Of a stretch of DNA of 64,000 nucleotides, positions 43,201 through 51,481 are shown piece by piece. This DNA is from JAICJC01 sp963709425. GTDB lineage: Bacteria; Actinomycetota; Thermoleophilia; Gaiellales; JAICJC01. Under the pieces are notes generated by a model. That model saw nothing but the letters and a program-made list of their open reading frames with translations. It was not told the origin of the DNA and ran no database searches. Numbering within the stretch: position 1 is the stretch's first letter; every line of letters begins with the position of its first letter. The stretch spans positions 62,001 through 126,000 of the forward strand of contig CAVPWG010000004.1 in the NCBI GenBank assembly GCA_963709425.1. Direction: 5' to 3'. The position numbers were made by a program, and so were the translations under genes.

Positions 43201-44114
43201 GCCGGCGGATAGGAGTCGAGCCACCAGCGCGCGATGTCCCGCCGGCGCATGAACGCCACGCCGGGCTGCTGCGTGGCGTGCTCCAGGAACATCCGCAGCG
43301 CCGCCGCCCGCGCAGCCTGCCCACTCCAGCGGGCGTGCACGGCGACGGTCATCATCGTGCGCCGCTCCTCGCCCTCGCGGAGCAGCTCGTCGAGCCCCAT
43401 GACCATCGTGTCGAGGAAATCGCGCGGGCTCGCGAAGCCCGGGTTCATCAGGAACCGGGAGTCGTTGTAGGTCTTCGAATACGGGACCACGAGCATCGGC
43501 TCGGAGTCGACGACCTCGTAGTACGGGACGTCGTCGGCTGAGCCCTCGGAGTGGTAGAGGAACCCGCCGATCTCACGCAGGAGCCCGCGGGTGTTCTCGC
43601 TCGGCCAGCCGCGCGAGTTCCAGCCGTCGGGCCGCGACCCGAGCACCCGCTCGTAGGTGTTGATCGCCCGCCTGATCGACGCGCCCTCCTCGGCCCGGTC
43701 GAACGTCCAGGCCTCGGTCCAGCGCCAGCCGTGGCCCAGCAGGTCGTGCTCGTGGTCTCGCATCCACTCCGCGACGGCCGGGTTCAGCTCGAGCGCGACG
43801 GCGGCCGCCGACACCGTGACCGGAACGTCGAACGAGTCGAAGATCCGCGCCAGGCGCCACACCCCGGCGCGGCTTCCGTACTCGTAGTGCGACTCCGTGC
43901 CGGGATCACGCTGGGGTGGCTGCACGCCCGGGTCGGCGTACTCGCCCCAGCCGTCGTTTCGGTCGTCGCCCCACATGACCGAGTACTCGGAGCCCTCCTC
44001 GTAGACCAGGACGAGATTGACGACGACCTGAGCCCCGTCCGGCCATTCCCATCTCGGCGGCGTGCGGCCGTAGCCCACCAGGTCGCGGGCCCGGACGGCA
44101 TCGGGGATCGTCAC
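43197..44114 (-). CDS. polysaccharide deacetylase-family protein, PuuE allantoinase-like
   Basis: 305 residues from GTG 44114 (GTGA overlap with the GST stop). The NodB-like barrel begins WPDGAQVVVNLVLVYEEGSE, as in the metal-independent allantoinase PuuE, then HYEYGSRAGVWRLARIFDSF, DLLGHGWRWTEAW (His near residue 115) and TVAVHARWSGQ. Chitin or peptidoglycan deacetylases normally have a signal peptide, which is absent here, so a cytoplasmic cyclic-ureide or amide hydrolase is more likely. This fits the surrounding amidohydrolases. Confidence 0.82.
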   Translation of the reverse strand: MTIPDAVRARDLVGYGRTPPRWEWPDGAQVVVNLVLVYEEGSEYSVMWGDDRNDGWGEYADPGVQPPQRDPGTESHYEYGSRAGVWRLARIFDSFDVPVTVSAAAVALELNPAVAEWMRDHEHDLLGHGWRWTEAWTFDRAEEGASIRRAINTYERVLGSRPDGWNSRGWPSENTRGLLREIGGFLYHSEGSADDVPYYEVVDSEPMLVVPYSKTYNDSRFLMNPGFASPRDFLDTMVMGLDELLREGEERRTMMTVAVHARWSGQAARAAALRMFLEHATQQPGVAFMRRRDIARWWLDSYPPA

Positions 44115-44743
44115 GCGAGCGGTTCCATCGCCGAGAACGCCGGACGGGCGGTGACCGTGTCGCGCAGGAGCGACACCTTCGGCCACGGGTCGAATGCGAG
44201 CGGCAGCCGGTACCAGCGCCACAGCACCGGCGCGAACGCGCAGTCGGCGATCGTGAACGTCCCCAGCACCGTGCCGTTCGAGGCGACGAACCGCTCCATC
44301 AGGTCGAGCTTGGGCTTCACGGCCTCGATCGCCGCGGCCAGCTCGCCCTGGTCGGCGTCCTCGGGCCGGCTTCCGCCCTCGTCGATCGGCGTCCGCATGA
44401 GGCCGATCCGCTCGGCGGGGAAGAATGTGCCGCGAAACTGCGTGCTCCAGGCGTCGAGGGCCCAGTCGACCCGGGCCCGCTCGGCCGCCTCGGCCGGATA
44501 CAGGTCCGTGCGTTCCTCCCTGCCGGCGAGGTACCTCAGCATGGCATTCGACTCGCCCAGCTCGAGCTCGCCGTCGCGCATGAAGGGGATCGTCGCGAAC
44601 GGGTAGATCTCGACGTACCAGTCGGGCCGCGGCCGGGCGAGCGGCACGTGCGTTCGCTCGTACTCCAGGCCGAGCTCTGCCAGCAGGAATCGCACCTTCA
44701 TCGCGTTGCTCGACGCCGGGTTGGTGTAGAGGACGATGCTCAT
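44111..44743 (-). CDS. glutathione S-transferase-like protein
   Basis: 210 residues, MSIVLYTNPASSNAMKVRFL. Thioredoxin-like N-terminal domain with the cis-Pro region FATIPFMRDGELELGESNAML, then a helical C-terminal domain with FTIADCAFAPVLWRW. A Ser-rich catalytic site (NPASSNAM) is present. Actinobacteria mostly lack glutathione, so this may use another thiol, work as an isomerase or dehalogenase, or be a transferred gene. ATG 44743 overlaps the OsmC stop (ATGA). Confidence 0.88.
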   Translation of the reverse strand: MSIVLYTNPASSNAMKVRFLLAELGLEYERTHVPLARPRPDWYVEIYPFATIPFMRDGELELGESNAMLRYLAGREERTDLYPAEAAERARVDWALDAWSTQFRGTFFPAERIGLMRTPIDEGGSRPEDADQGELAAAIEAVKPKLDLMERFVASNGTVLGTFTIADCAFAPVLWRWYRLPLAFDPWPKVSLLRDTVTARPAFSAMEPLA

Positions 44744-45174
44744 CCCGGCACCACGTCCGCGGTGACGTGCAGGGCCATCTGCCCCGCGATCGCCTGGCAC
44801 ACCGGGCAGTGGGCCTCGGCGTCGGCGATGAGCGCCCGCACGTCCGCCTCGGGCGCCGGCGACTCGACCCGCGTGTGCAGGTCGGCGTCGGACAGATGGT
44901 GGCCCTCGCCGTCGCCCCACGCGAGCCGGGTCGACACCCGCGTCTCGATCTCGCCGAGCGGGATCTCCCGGGCCCGCGCCATGCTTGTGAGCGTCGAGGT
45001 GAAGCAGTTTGCGAGCGCCGCCGAGAAGAGCTCCTCGGGATTCGACTTCCCGCCGGGGCCGCCGAGCTCCGACTGGGTGGCGGTGGCCACCGAGAGCGCG
45101 CCCGAGCCGCCCTCGATCTGGCCCAGGAAGCCTCTCCAGCGCAGGGTCGCCGATGCCTTGAGCGCGTCGCCCAT
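44740..45174 (-). CDS. OsmC-family peroxiredoxin-like protein
   Basis: 144 residues, MGDALKASATLRWRGFLGQ. The family Cys pair is visible as AALANCFTSTLTSMA (near residue 57) and AEAHCPVCQAIAG (near residue 125), and the GKSNPEELFSAA motif is standard. OsmC/Ohr proteins reduce organic hydroperoxides. First gene of the four-gene operon, divergent from the GntR regulator at 45239. The pair suggests protection from a reactive intermediate of the pathway. Confidence 0.92.
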   Translation of the reverse strand: MGDALKASATLRWRGFLGQIEGGSGALSVATATQSELGGPGGKSNPEELFSAALANCFTSTLTSMARAREIPLGEIETRVSTRLAWGDGEGHHLSDADLHTRVESPAPEADVRALIADAEAHCPVCQAIAGQMALHVTADVVPG

Positions 45175-45222
45175 CGCGGCGAGTCTACCCGGCCCTTTCC
45201 GGCTTCGAGCAGCGACTTCCGT

Positions 45223-45228
45223 TAGAGT
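45223..45228 (+). promoter_or_regulatory. -10 box TAGAGT of leaderless promoter
   Basis: TAGAGT lies ten bases before GTG 45239, with no ribosome site. The divergent OsmC operon starts at 45174, so the 64-base gap must hold both promoters and is a likely site of autoregulation. Confidence 0.45.
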
Positions 45229-45238
45229 GAGCGACAAT

Positions 45239-45967
45239 GTGAGCAACGGCGGCGCTCAGGTCTTCCAGGTGATCAACCGCGAGGCGCGGCTGTCCGACAA
45301 GGTCACCGAGGCGATCCTCGAGATGATCGCGTCGAATCGGCTCCGGCCCGGTGACCTGCTGCCGCCGGAGCGCGAGCTCGGCCGGCAGTTCGGCGTCTCG
45401 CGCACCGTCATCCGCGAGGCCGTCCGCGCGCTCGCGGCCAAGGGGCTGCTCGAGGTGCGAAGCGGCAGCGGCGTCCGGATCGTCGCCGTCGACGAGGGCA
45501 CGGTCCGGGAGTCGATGCGGCATTTCGTCCTCGGGAGCCAGCTCGACTACGGCAAGGTCGACGAGGTCAGGCGCATGCTCGAGGTGGCCGCCGCGGGCAT
45601 CGCCTCGGAGCGCGCCACCGAGGTGGACATCGCCGCGATGGACGACGCCATCGTGGCCCTCGAGAACGAGTGTCACGACCTGGAGAAGAGCGTCCACCAC
45701 GACCTCGCCTTCCATCGCGCGATCGCCACGGCCACCCACAACGAGCTGTTCCTCGTGCTGCACGACAGCATGGGCGAGATGCTGCTCGAGGTCAGGCGCC
45801 GCAACCTGTCGAAGGGACGCGACGAGCGCAGGCTCGTCGTCGGGATGCACCGCCGCATCCGCGACGGCATCGCCGCGCACGACGCCCGCGCCGCGCGCCA
45901 GGCGATGCGCGACCACCTGGGGCACGTCGTCGCGACCTGGGCCGGCCAGGAGACCCTGCACTCCTAG
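45239..45967 (+). CDS. GntR-family transcriptional regulator (FadR/FCD type)
   Basis: 242 residues from GTG 45239. Winged helix with LSDKVTEAILEMIASNRLRP, LLPPERELGRQFGVSRTVI and REAVRALAAKGLLEVRSGSG, then an all-helical FCD effector domain with metal-site residues in VHHDLAFHRAIATATHN and RDHLGHVVATW. It is placed between the OsmC operon and the ThDP operon, and converges on the latter with no gap (stops at 45967 and 45964). It likely senses a carboxylate of the pathway. Confidence 0.92.
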   Translation: MSNGGAQVFQVINREARLSDKVTEAILEMIASNRLRPGDLLPPERELGRQFGVSRTVIREAVRALAAKGLLEVRSGSGVRIVAVDEGTVRESMRHFVLGSQLDYGKVDEVRRMLEVAAAGIASERATEVDIAAMDDAIVALENECHDLEKSVHHDLAFHRAIATATHNELFLVLHDSMGEMLLEVRRRNLSKGRDERRLVVGMHRRIRDGIAAHDARAARQAMRDHLGHVVATWAGQETLHS

Positions 45968-47616
45968 CCCTCCGCTGCGCCCGGCTGGTCGGGCTCCTCG
46001 TGGGTCATCACCTCGAGGAGGGCGGCGCGGCCGTCGGCGACGCTCGCGATCGACCGCTCGAGGGCCGGCCTGAGCTCCGCCGGCTCGCGCACGAGCTCCG
46101 CGTGGCCGCCCAGCGCCCGTCCGACAGCGGCGTAGTCGCCGCCCAGGCTGCTCGACGAGTAGCGCTCGACCGCGTCCGGCATCCACTGCCCGTATCCGCC
46201 CATGATGCCGTTGTTCATGACGATCGTCAGGATGGGGATCGGCGCGCGGACGGCGGTCTCGAAGTCCATCCCGATCATCCCGAAGGCCGCGTCGCCCATG
46301 ATGTTGACGGCGAGCCAGTCCGGCTTCGCAAGGCCGGCGCCGAGCGCGAGCCCGAAGCCCGTGCCGAGCTGGGTCGACTTGCCCCAGCCGAGATACCCGC
46401 GCGGAACGACGGTCTCGTAGAACGGCACGATCTGGTCGCGCGGGTGGCCGGCGTCGTGCGTGACGACGGTGCGCGTGCGGTCAACCGTCTGCATGAGCTC
46501 CCACACGATCCGGTACGGGCTGAGCGGCGCGCCGTCGGAGGTCAGGCTGGGCATCCAGCGCTCCATGAACGCCGCGCGGGTGGCGGCCAGGTCGGCGGCG
46601 GGCGACGGCCGTCCCGAGGCTTCGGATCCGCCCAGCTCTCCGAGCAGCTGGCCCAGGACGAGGCGCGCGTCGCCGACGCAGCCGAACGAGATGTCATAGC
46701 CGGTGGCGAGGTCGCGCGGGTCGTTCACGATCTGGCCCAGGGTCGCGGTCGCGGGGAGCGGCGTGATGTAGAGCGACCGGGTGAAGCTCGTCCCGACGCC
46801 AAGGATCAGGTCGGCCCGCCCGAAGGCCTCGTCGACCGTCGCGGGCCGGGTGCGCGCGGCGGTGCCGAGCGACAGCGGGTGATGCTCCGGAAAGGCGCTC
46901 TTGCCGTTCAGGGTGGTCGCGACCGGCGTGCCTGTGAGCTCGGCGAGCTCCAGGAGCTCGGCGGCGGCGCCGGCGTAGAGCACGCCCTGGCCCGCGAGAA
47001 TGACAGGGCTCCGCGCAGCGGTCAGGCGGCGGGCGGCTTCGGCCACGTCGGCGGGCGCGGCCTGTGACAGGCGCGGCCGCGCCGAGACCACATCCCAGTC
47101 GGCGTCGCCGGGGTCGCCGTTCATCACGTCGTTCGCCACGGCGACCAGCACCGGGCCGTTGCGGACGCCGCGCACCGCATTCAGCGCGCGGCGGAAGGTC
47201 TGCGGGCCGGCCGCGGGGCTGTTGATCGTGGCCGCAAACCGGGTGATCGGCCGATACGCGTGCTCGCCGCGGAAGCTCGGGCCGGCGTCCTGCTCGGAGA
47301 CGGCGTACTCCGTCGGGACGAGCAGGATCGGGCTGCGGTCGCCGTGGGCCTGGGCAACGGCGCCGAACGCCGCCTCGGTCCCCGGGCCGTACTGGGTCAG
47401 GCACGGCAGCAGCCGTTCGCCGTTCGTGGCCCGCGCGAACCCGTCGGCGATGTTCACCGCCACCCGTTCGGTGCGGGTGATGATCGGCCGCATGCCGAGC
47501 GCGGCAGCCGAGTTGATGAGCCGGTTCTCGGGGAATCCGACCACGTGCTCCGCGCCCTCCCGCTGGAGCAGCCCTGCGATCCTGTCAGCGACCAGCATGG
47601 ATTGGTACGCCATCAT
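45964..47616 (-). CDS. thiamine diphosphate-dependent enzyme (acetolactate synthase/decarboxylase family)
   Basis: 550 residues, MMAYQSMLVADRIAGLLQRE. Pyr domain with the cofactor-activating Glu in IITRTERVAVNIADGFARA, a central Rossmann-like domain with SPVILAGQGVLYAGA, and a PP domain with NIMGDAAFGMIGM followed by MNNGIMGGYGQW (metal and diphosphate binding). The conserved Glu separates it from glyoxylate carboligase, which lacks it. A 2-oxo acid decarboxylase or carboligase is expected. It lies nine bases after the aminotransferase stop, which could supply its 2-oxo acid. Confidence 0.88.
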   Translation of the reverse strand: MMAYQSMLVADRIAGLLQREGAEHVVGFPENRLINSAAALGMRPIITRTERVAVNIADGFARATNGERLLPCLTQYGPGTEAAFGAVAQAHGDRSPILLVPTEYAVSEQDAGPSFRGEHAYRPITRFAATINSPAAGPQTFRRALNAVRGVRNGPVLVAVANDVMNGDPGDADWDVVSARPRLSQAAPADVAEAARRLTAARSPVILAGQGVLYAGAAAELLELAELTGTPVATTLNGKSAFPEHHPLSLGTAARTRPATVDEAFGRADLILGVGTSFTRSLYITPLPATATLGQIVNDPRDLATGYDISFGCVGDARLVLGQLLGELGGSEASGRPSPAADLAATRAAFMERWMPSLTSDGAPLSPYRIVWELMQTVDRTRTVVTHDAGHPRDQIVPFYETVVPRGYLGWGKSTQLGTGFGLALGAGLAKPDWLAVNIMGDAAFGMIGMDFETAVRAPIPILTIVMNNGIMGGYGQWMPDAVERYSSSSLGGDYAAVGRALGGHAELVREPAELRPALERSIASVADGRAALLEVMTHEEPDQPGAAEG

Positions 47617-47625
47617 ACGGCATAC

Positions 47626-48735
47626 TCATTTCGCCCGTTCGACCTCCTCGGCGATCATGTCGGCGACCTGTGCCATGAGCGGCGCCGGAGCGACCGTCAC
47701 GCGGGCCGTCCCCGGCAGGCCCAGTCCTCCGCCGGCTCGCACGAGGACGCCGCGGGCGAGGAGCGCCTCGCACACCGGCCCGTCGTCGACACCGAGCTCG
47801 ACGAGGACGAAGTTCGCATGCGACGGGTGGGTCACGAGCCCGGCGCGCTCGAGCGAGTCGCGGAGCGCGTCACGCGCCTCGGCAACCTCCTTCCGGCGCC
47901 GGTCGAGGAAGCCGCCGAGGCCCGCCGCTGCCCGGCCGGCCGCGAGCGCGGCCCGGTTCACATTGAACGGCTCCTGGACGACGTGGAGGACGCGGGCAAC
48001 GGCGGGGTCGGCGATCCCGATCCCCAGGCGGAGGCCCGCCAGCCCGAACGACTTCGAGAACGACCGGATCACGATCACGGGGCGCCCTTCGGCGATGTCG
48101 TGCAGCCGGTCGACGCGGGCGGCGGGCTCGGCGAAGTCCATGTAGGCCTCGTCGGCGACGACCAGGCAGTCGGGCGGCAGCGCGGCGAGGAACCCCGGCC
48201 AGGCGGAGGGGTCGACCAGCGAGCCGGTCGGGTTGTTCGGGTCGCAGACCCAGACCACGTTCGCGCCCTCCGAGCGGGCGCGCGCGGCGATCACCTCCAG
48301 GTCGAGGTCGACCCCTGGCATCGGCGCGCGCACCACGCGCGCGCCGGCCGCCGCGGAGACGTGGGCATAGAGGCCGTAGGTGACCGCCGGGACGACCGCG
48401 GTCCGGCCCGGCTCGAGGAACGCCGCCGCGAGCACCGCGATCAGGGCCTGGGCGCCGTGTGCCGGGATGACGCACTCCGCCGGCACCCCGAGCGAGGCGG
48501 CGGCCGCCTCGCGGAAGTCGGCGTACGCCCGCTCGGGGTAGAAGGCCGCGTTCCGAAGCTCGGCCGCGGCCGCATCGAGCACGACCTGGGGCGGGCCGAA
48601 CAGATCCTCGTTCCAGTTCAGTGGCTCGAGGTGGTCGAGCCCGAGCTGCTCCTTGAGCTCGTCGCGGGTCCGGCCCGGGTCGTAGGGCGTGAGGTCGCGC
48701 AGCGCCGGCCGGGCGAGACGGTTCCAGTCGGTCAT
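47626..48735 (-). CDS. PLP-dependent aminotransferase (HisC-like, class I/II)
   Basis: 369 residues from ATG 48735, overlapping the M20 stop (ATGA). Fold type I: NEDLFGPPQVVLDAA, VWVCDPNNPTGSLV, VVADEAYMDF (Asp to the pyridine nitrogen, Tyr), the PLP-Lys in IRSFSKSFGLAGLRLG near residue 225, and Arg in SHANFVLVEL context. Resembles histidinol-phosphate aminotransferase, but the operon (M20 amidohydrolase upstream, ThDP enzyme downstream) points to catabolic deamination of an amino acid released by the amidohydrolase. Confidence 0.9.
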   Translation of the reverse strand: MTDWNRLARPALRDLTPYDPGRTRDELKEQLGLDHLEPLNWNEDLFGPPQVVLDAAAAELRNAAFYPERAYADFREAAAASLGVPAECVIPAHGAQALIAVLAAAFLEPGRTAVVPAVTYGLYAHVSAAAGARVVRAPMPGVDLDLEVIAARARSEGANVVWVCDPNNPTGSLVDPSAWPGFLAALPPDCLVVADEAYMDFAEPAARVDRLHDIAEGRPVIVIRSFSKSFGLAGLRLGIGIADPAVARVLHVVQEPFNVNRAALAAGRAAAGLGGFLDRRRKEVAEARDALRDSLERAGLVTHPSHANFVLVELGVDDGPVCEALLARGVLVRAGGGLGLPGTARVTVAPAPLMAQVADMIAEEVERAK

Positions 48736-49964
48736 TCGGCGAGCTCCCGGATCGCCGCCTCGAGCGCCGTTGCGGCCAGCGCGACGGCATCGGCGCCGGT
48801 CGCCTCCTCCGGCGCATGGCTCACGCCGCCGGCGTCGCTTCGGACGAAGAGCATCGCGGAGGGCACGCCCGCCATGGCCATGATCGCGGCATCGTGTCCG
48901 GCGCCCGACGGGAGCTCGACGACCTCGAGCCCGGCGGCGGCGATCGCCCGGCGCAGGGCGGCGGCCGGCTCGGGGTGCATCTGCACCGGCTCGTAGCGCC
49001 AGCGCGGCAGGAGCTCGGCCCGGCACGAGGCCTCCTCGGCCGCGGTGCCGGCCAAACTCGTGGCCGCGTCGATCAGCGCCTCGAGCCGCTCCGCGTCGGG
49101 CGCGCGCAGGTCGGCGAAGAGCTCGACGCGGCCGGGGATCGTGTTGCTTGCGCCAGGGAGCACGTCCATGCGGCCGACCGTGGCCACGGCGCCGGGCAGC
49201 GCGCGAGCGGCGGCGTGCACACCGCGGACGAATCCGGCCGCCGCCGCGAGAGCGTCCGACCGCAGGTCCATCGGCACCGTGCCGGCGTGGCCGCGACGGC
49301 CCGTGAACACGAGCTCGATCCCGGCCATCCCCGCGATCGACGTCACGAGACCGAGCGGCGCGCCGCGGGCGGCGAGCGTCGGGCCCTGCTCGATGTGCGC
49401 CTCCACAAAGCACGCCGGTGGCCGCTCGAGCACCGGGCCCGAGGGCAGGCGCTCCCCCAATCCCAGCGCCGCGAACGCCTCGCCGAGCGTGACGCCGTCC
49501 GGGTCGACCAGGTCGGCCTCGTCGGGCTCGAGCTCGCCGAAGAGCGCCCGCGACCCGAAGACGCCGCGCCCGAACCGGGGGCCCTCCTCAAGCCGGAACG
49601 CGACGACCGCGATCGTGCGCCGGGCGCCGCCCGACGCCCGGATGGCCGCGGCGGCGGCGAGCGCCGTGACGACGCCGAGGGCGCCGTCGAAGCGCCCGCC
49701 GTCCGGCGGGGTGTCGAGGTGCGAGCCGGTCCACACCTCGGCCGCCGACGGGTCGGCGCCGGGCGCGCGGCCCAGCAGGTTGCCGGCGCCGTCGACGGTG
49801 ACAGCGAGGCCCGCCTCGCGCATCCAACCTGCGACGAGCTCGTGGGCGCGGTGCTCTCCCTCGCCCAGCCCGGGCCGGTTCGTGCCGGCGTCGCGGCCGA
49901 TCTCGAAGAGCGTGTCGAGCCGCTCGATGATCCGAGCGGCCCGGTCCCGTGCCGTCCCGGTCAT
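48732..49964 (-). CDS. M20-family amidohydrolase (N-carbamoyl amino acid hydrolase type), second copy
   Basis: 410 residues from ATG 49964 (ATGA overlap). The di-metal motifs match those at 26881-28104: TGSHLDTPPDGGRFDGALGV, AFRLEEGPRFGRGVFGS, FVEAHIEQGPTL and GAGHDAAIMAMAG, plus the lid RGHAGTVPMDLRSDAL. One difference is RLEEG where copy 1 has RDEEG, so the first acidic residue of that motif is Leu while the Glu pair stays. It should cleave an N-carbamoyl or ureido amino acid and pass the amine to the aminotransferase. Confidence 0.87.
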   Translation of the reverse strand: MTGTARDRAARIIERLDTLFEIGRDAGTNRPGLGEGEHRAHELVAGWMREAGLAVTVDGAGNLLGRAPGADPSAAEVWTGSHLDTPPDGGRFDGALGVVTALAAAAAIRASGGARRTIAVVAFRLEEGPRFGRGVFGSRALFGELEPDEADLVDPDGVTLGEAFAALGLGERLPSGPVLERPPACFVEAHIEQGPTLAARGAPLGLVTSIAGMAGIELVFTGRRGHAGTVPMDLRSDALAAAAGFVRGVHAAARALPGAVATVGRMDVLPGASNTIPGRVELFADLRAPDAERLEALIDAATSLAGTAAEEASCRAELLPRWRYEPVQMHPEPAAALRRAIAAAGLEVVELPSGAGHDAAIMAMAGVPSAMLFVRSDAGGVSHAPEEATGADAVALAATALEAAIRELAE

Positions 49965-50428
49965 CGGCCGACACGCGTGTATCGCAAGCTCCACAGGGGC
50001 TCGAACCCCTCGCCGCTCGACGCGGCCCACTCCCAGTCGAAACCGTCGCGCTCGATGTGGGAGAAGGTCATTCGCCGGACCGAGCCGTCCCGGCCCGGGG
50101 ACGTCCGGATCTCCATCGCGCCGTCGGCGCGCACGCCTCCCGTCAACTGGAAGGCGTTGCCATGGTTGTCGGCCCACGTCTGCGCCCAGCACCCGTGGGC
50201 GGCGTCCCAGACCGAGATGCTGATGCCGCGCAGATCGGCGTCGTCCGAGCCGTCGAAGCTCTCGAGCACCGCCCTGCCGCCGAGGATCTTCTGCACCGAG
50301 TTCCTGGCGCGGCCACCGTCCCACTCGCACTCCCACTCGCCGATCCAGAAGTCGAAGTCGCCCTCCCGATCGGCGGGCGGCGGCGGCCGGCGAGCGGCCT
50401 CGAGCCAGCTGGGAGGAAGCTCGACCAC
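49961..50428 (-). CDS. DUF1579-like protein
   Basis: 155 residues from GTG 50428, MVELPPSWLEAARRPPPPAD. Beta-rich lipocalin-like pattern with FDFWIGEWECEWDGGRARNS, VLESFDGSDDADLRGISISV and QTWADNHGNAFQLTGGV. The family is of unknown function; proteins of this type often sit beside small-molecule enzymes. Leaderless start after TAGGGT. First gene of the operon with M20, aminotransferase and ThDP enzyme. Confidence 0.7.
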   Translation of the reverse strand: MVELPPSWLEAARRPPPPADREGDFDFWIGEWECEWDGGRARNSVQKILGGRAVLESFDGSDDADLRGISISVWDAAHGCWAQTWADNHGNAFQLTGGVRADGAMEIRTSPGRDGSVRRMTFSHIERDGFDWEWAASSGEGFEPLWSLRYTRVGR

Positions 50429-50435
50429 GTGCGAA

Positions 50436-50441
50436 ACCCTA
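50436..50441 (-). promoter_or_regulatory. -10 box TAGGGT of leaderless promoter
   Basis: TAGGGT on the minus strand is seven bases from GTG 50428. The -10 of the divergent GNAT gene is only 20 bases away, facing the other direction. Confidence 0.5.
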
Positions 50442-50461
50442 CGCGGTTCGCCGCCGGGAGG

Positions 50462-50467
50462 TACGCT
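50462..50467 (+). promoter_or_regulatory. -10 box TACGCT of leaderless promoter
   Basis: TACGCT is eight bases before ATG 50476, with no ribosome site. Its -35 region must overlap the -10 of the divergent gene. Confidence 0.5.
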
Positions 50468-50475
50468 CACCCGCG

Positions 50476-50940
50476 ATGACCGAGACGCCGTTCGTCCCCC
50501 CAGACTTCGTCCCGCCGAGCGGCCTCGCGACACCGCGATTCGTGCTCGAGCCGCTCGGGCCCGGGCACAACGAGCGCGACTACGCGGCCTGGACGTCGTC
50601 CGTGGCGCACATCCACGCGACGCCGGGCTTCACCGAGACCGAGTGGCCGCACGAGATGACGCTCGAGGAGAACCGCGGCGACCTCGAGCGCCATGAGCGC
50701 GACTTCGCCGGCCGCACCGGCTTCACGTACACCGTGCTCGACCCGGGTGATGGCGACGTGATCGGGTGCCTCTACATCTACCCGCTGAAGGACGGGCCGG
50801 GTGCCCACGTGACGTCGTGGGTGCGCGCGGACCGAGCCGAGCTCGACGTGCCGCTCGCCGAGGCCGTCGCCGGGTGGCTCGAAGGCGACTGGCCGTTCGA
50901 GCGCACGCTCTACATGGGCCGGCCTAGCCTTTCGACGTAA
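50476..50940 (+). CDS. GNAT-like acetyltransferase
   Basis: 154 residues. RFVLEPLGPGHNERDYAAWT, then ERDFAGRTGFTYTVLDPGDG and VIGCLYIYPLKDGPGAHVTSWVR match the GNAT core strands, but the pyrophosphate-binding loop (Q/RxxGxG/A) is not obvious, so acetyl-CoA use is uncertain. A substrate is not evident. The 3' end overlaps the convergent DUF1697 gene by 17 bases. Confidence 0.7.
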   Translation: MTETPFVPPDFVPPSGLATPRFVLEPLGPGHNERDYAAWTSSVAHIHATPGFTETEWPHEMTLEENRGDLERHERDFAGRTGFTYTVLDPGDGDVIGCLYIYPLKDGPGAHVTSWVRADRAELDVPLAEAVAGWLEGDWPFERTLYMGRPSLST

Positions 50941-51466
50941 GCTCGGCGAGTGCCGTGACCGTCCGCCAGTTGCGGCTCGTCGCACGCACGCCGAGCTTCT
51001 TCTCGAGCACGGCGTTCGTGAGCTTGGTGCGTGCGTAGCCCCCCGGATAGAGCAGATACGCCTCACGCCCGATCACGGTCATCTCGTCGGGAGCGAACTC
51101 CTCGATCCCGAAGCCCTTCACCGCCGCGGCGCTGGGTTTTTCGGACAGGAAGGCGACATGGATCTGCTTGTGGTCAGACGTCCGGCCACCGTAGGGCGCC
51201 GCGTCGACGACGGCCGCGAGCTCGTCCGAACGGCGCACGATGACCGACACGTCCATGCCCAACTCGGCGGCGATCGCCTTCTCGATGCCCGCGGCGAGCG
51301 ATGTGTCGCTGCGCTTCGACGACTCGAAGACCACGTTCCCGCTCTGAAGGTGCGTCCGCACCGACTGATGGCCGAGCCCCTCCACCAGCGATCGCAGGTC
51401 GGCCATCCCGATCCGCTTGTTGCGGCCGACGTTGATCCCCCGGAGCAGCGCTGCGTAGGTGGGCAT
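50924..51466 (-). CDS. DUF1697-family protein
   Basis: 180 residues, MPTYAALLRGINVGRNKRIG. The family signatures LLRGINVGRNKRIGMADLR, VRTHLQSGNVVFES and GGYARTKLTNAVLEKKLGV are all present. Length is normal for DUF1697; the function is unknown. The ATG at 51466 follows CACAAT by six bases, so it may be leaderless. A perfect CRP-type palindrome lies 15 bases upstream. Confidence 0.9.
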   Translation of the reverse strand: MPTYAALLRGINVGRNKRIGMADLRSLVEGLGHQSVRTHLQSGNVVFESSKRSDTSLAAGIEKAIAAELGMDVSVIVRRSDELAAVVDAAPYGGRTSDHKQIHVAFLSEKPSAAAVKGFGIEEFAPDEMTVIGREAYLLYPGGYARTKLTNAVLEKKLGVRATSRNWRTVTALAELTSKG

Positions 51467-51481
51467 GGCGGCATTGTGGCA

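Noticed and set aside
45964..47616. Glyoxylate carboligase as the name for the ThDP enzyme
   Set aside because: Glyoxylate carboligase lacks the conserved cofactor-activating Glu, which is present here in TRTERVAV.
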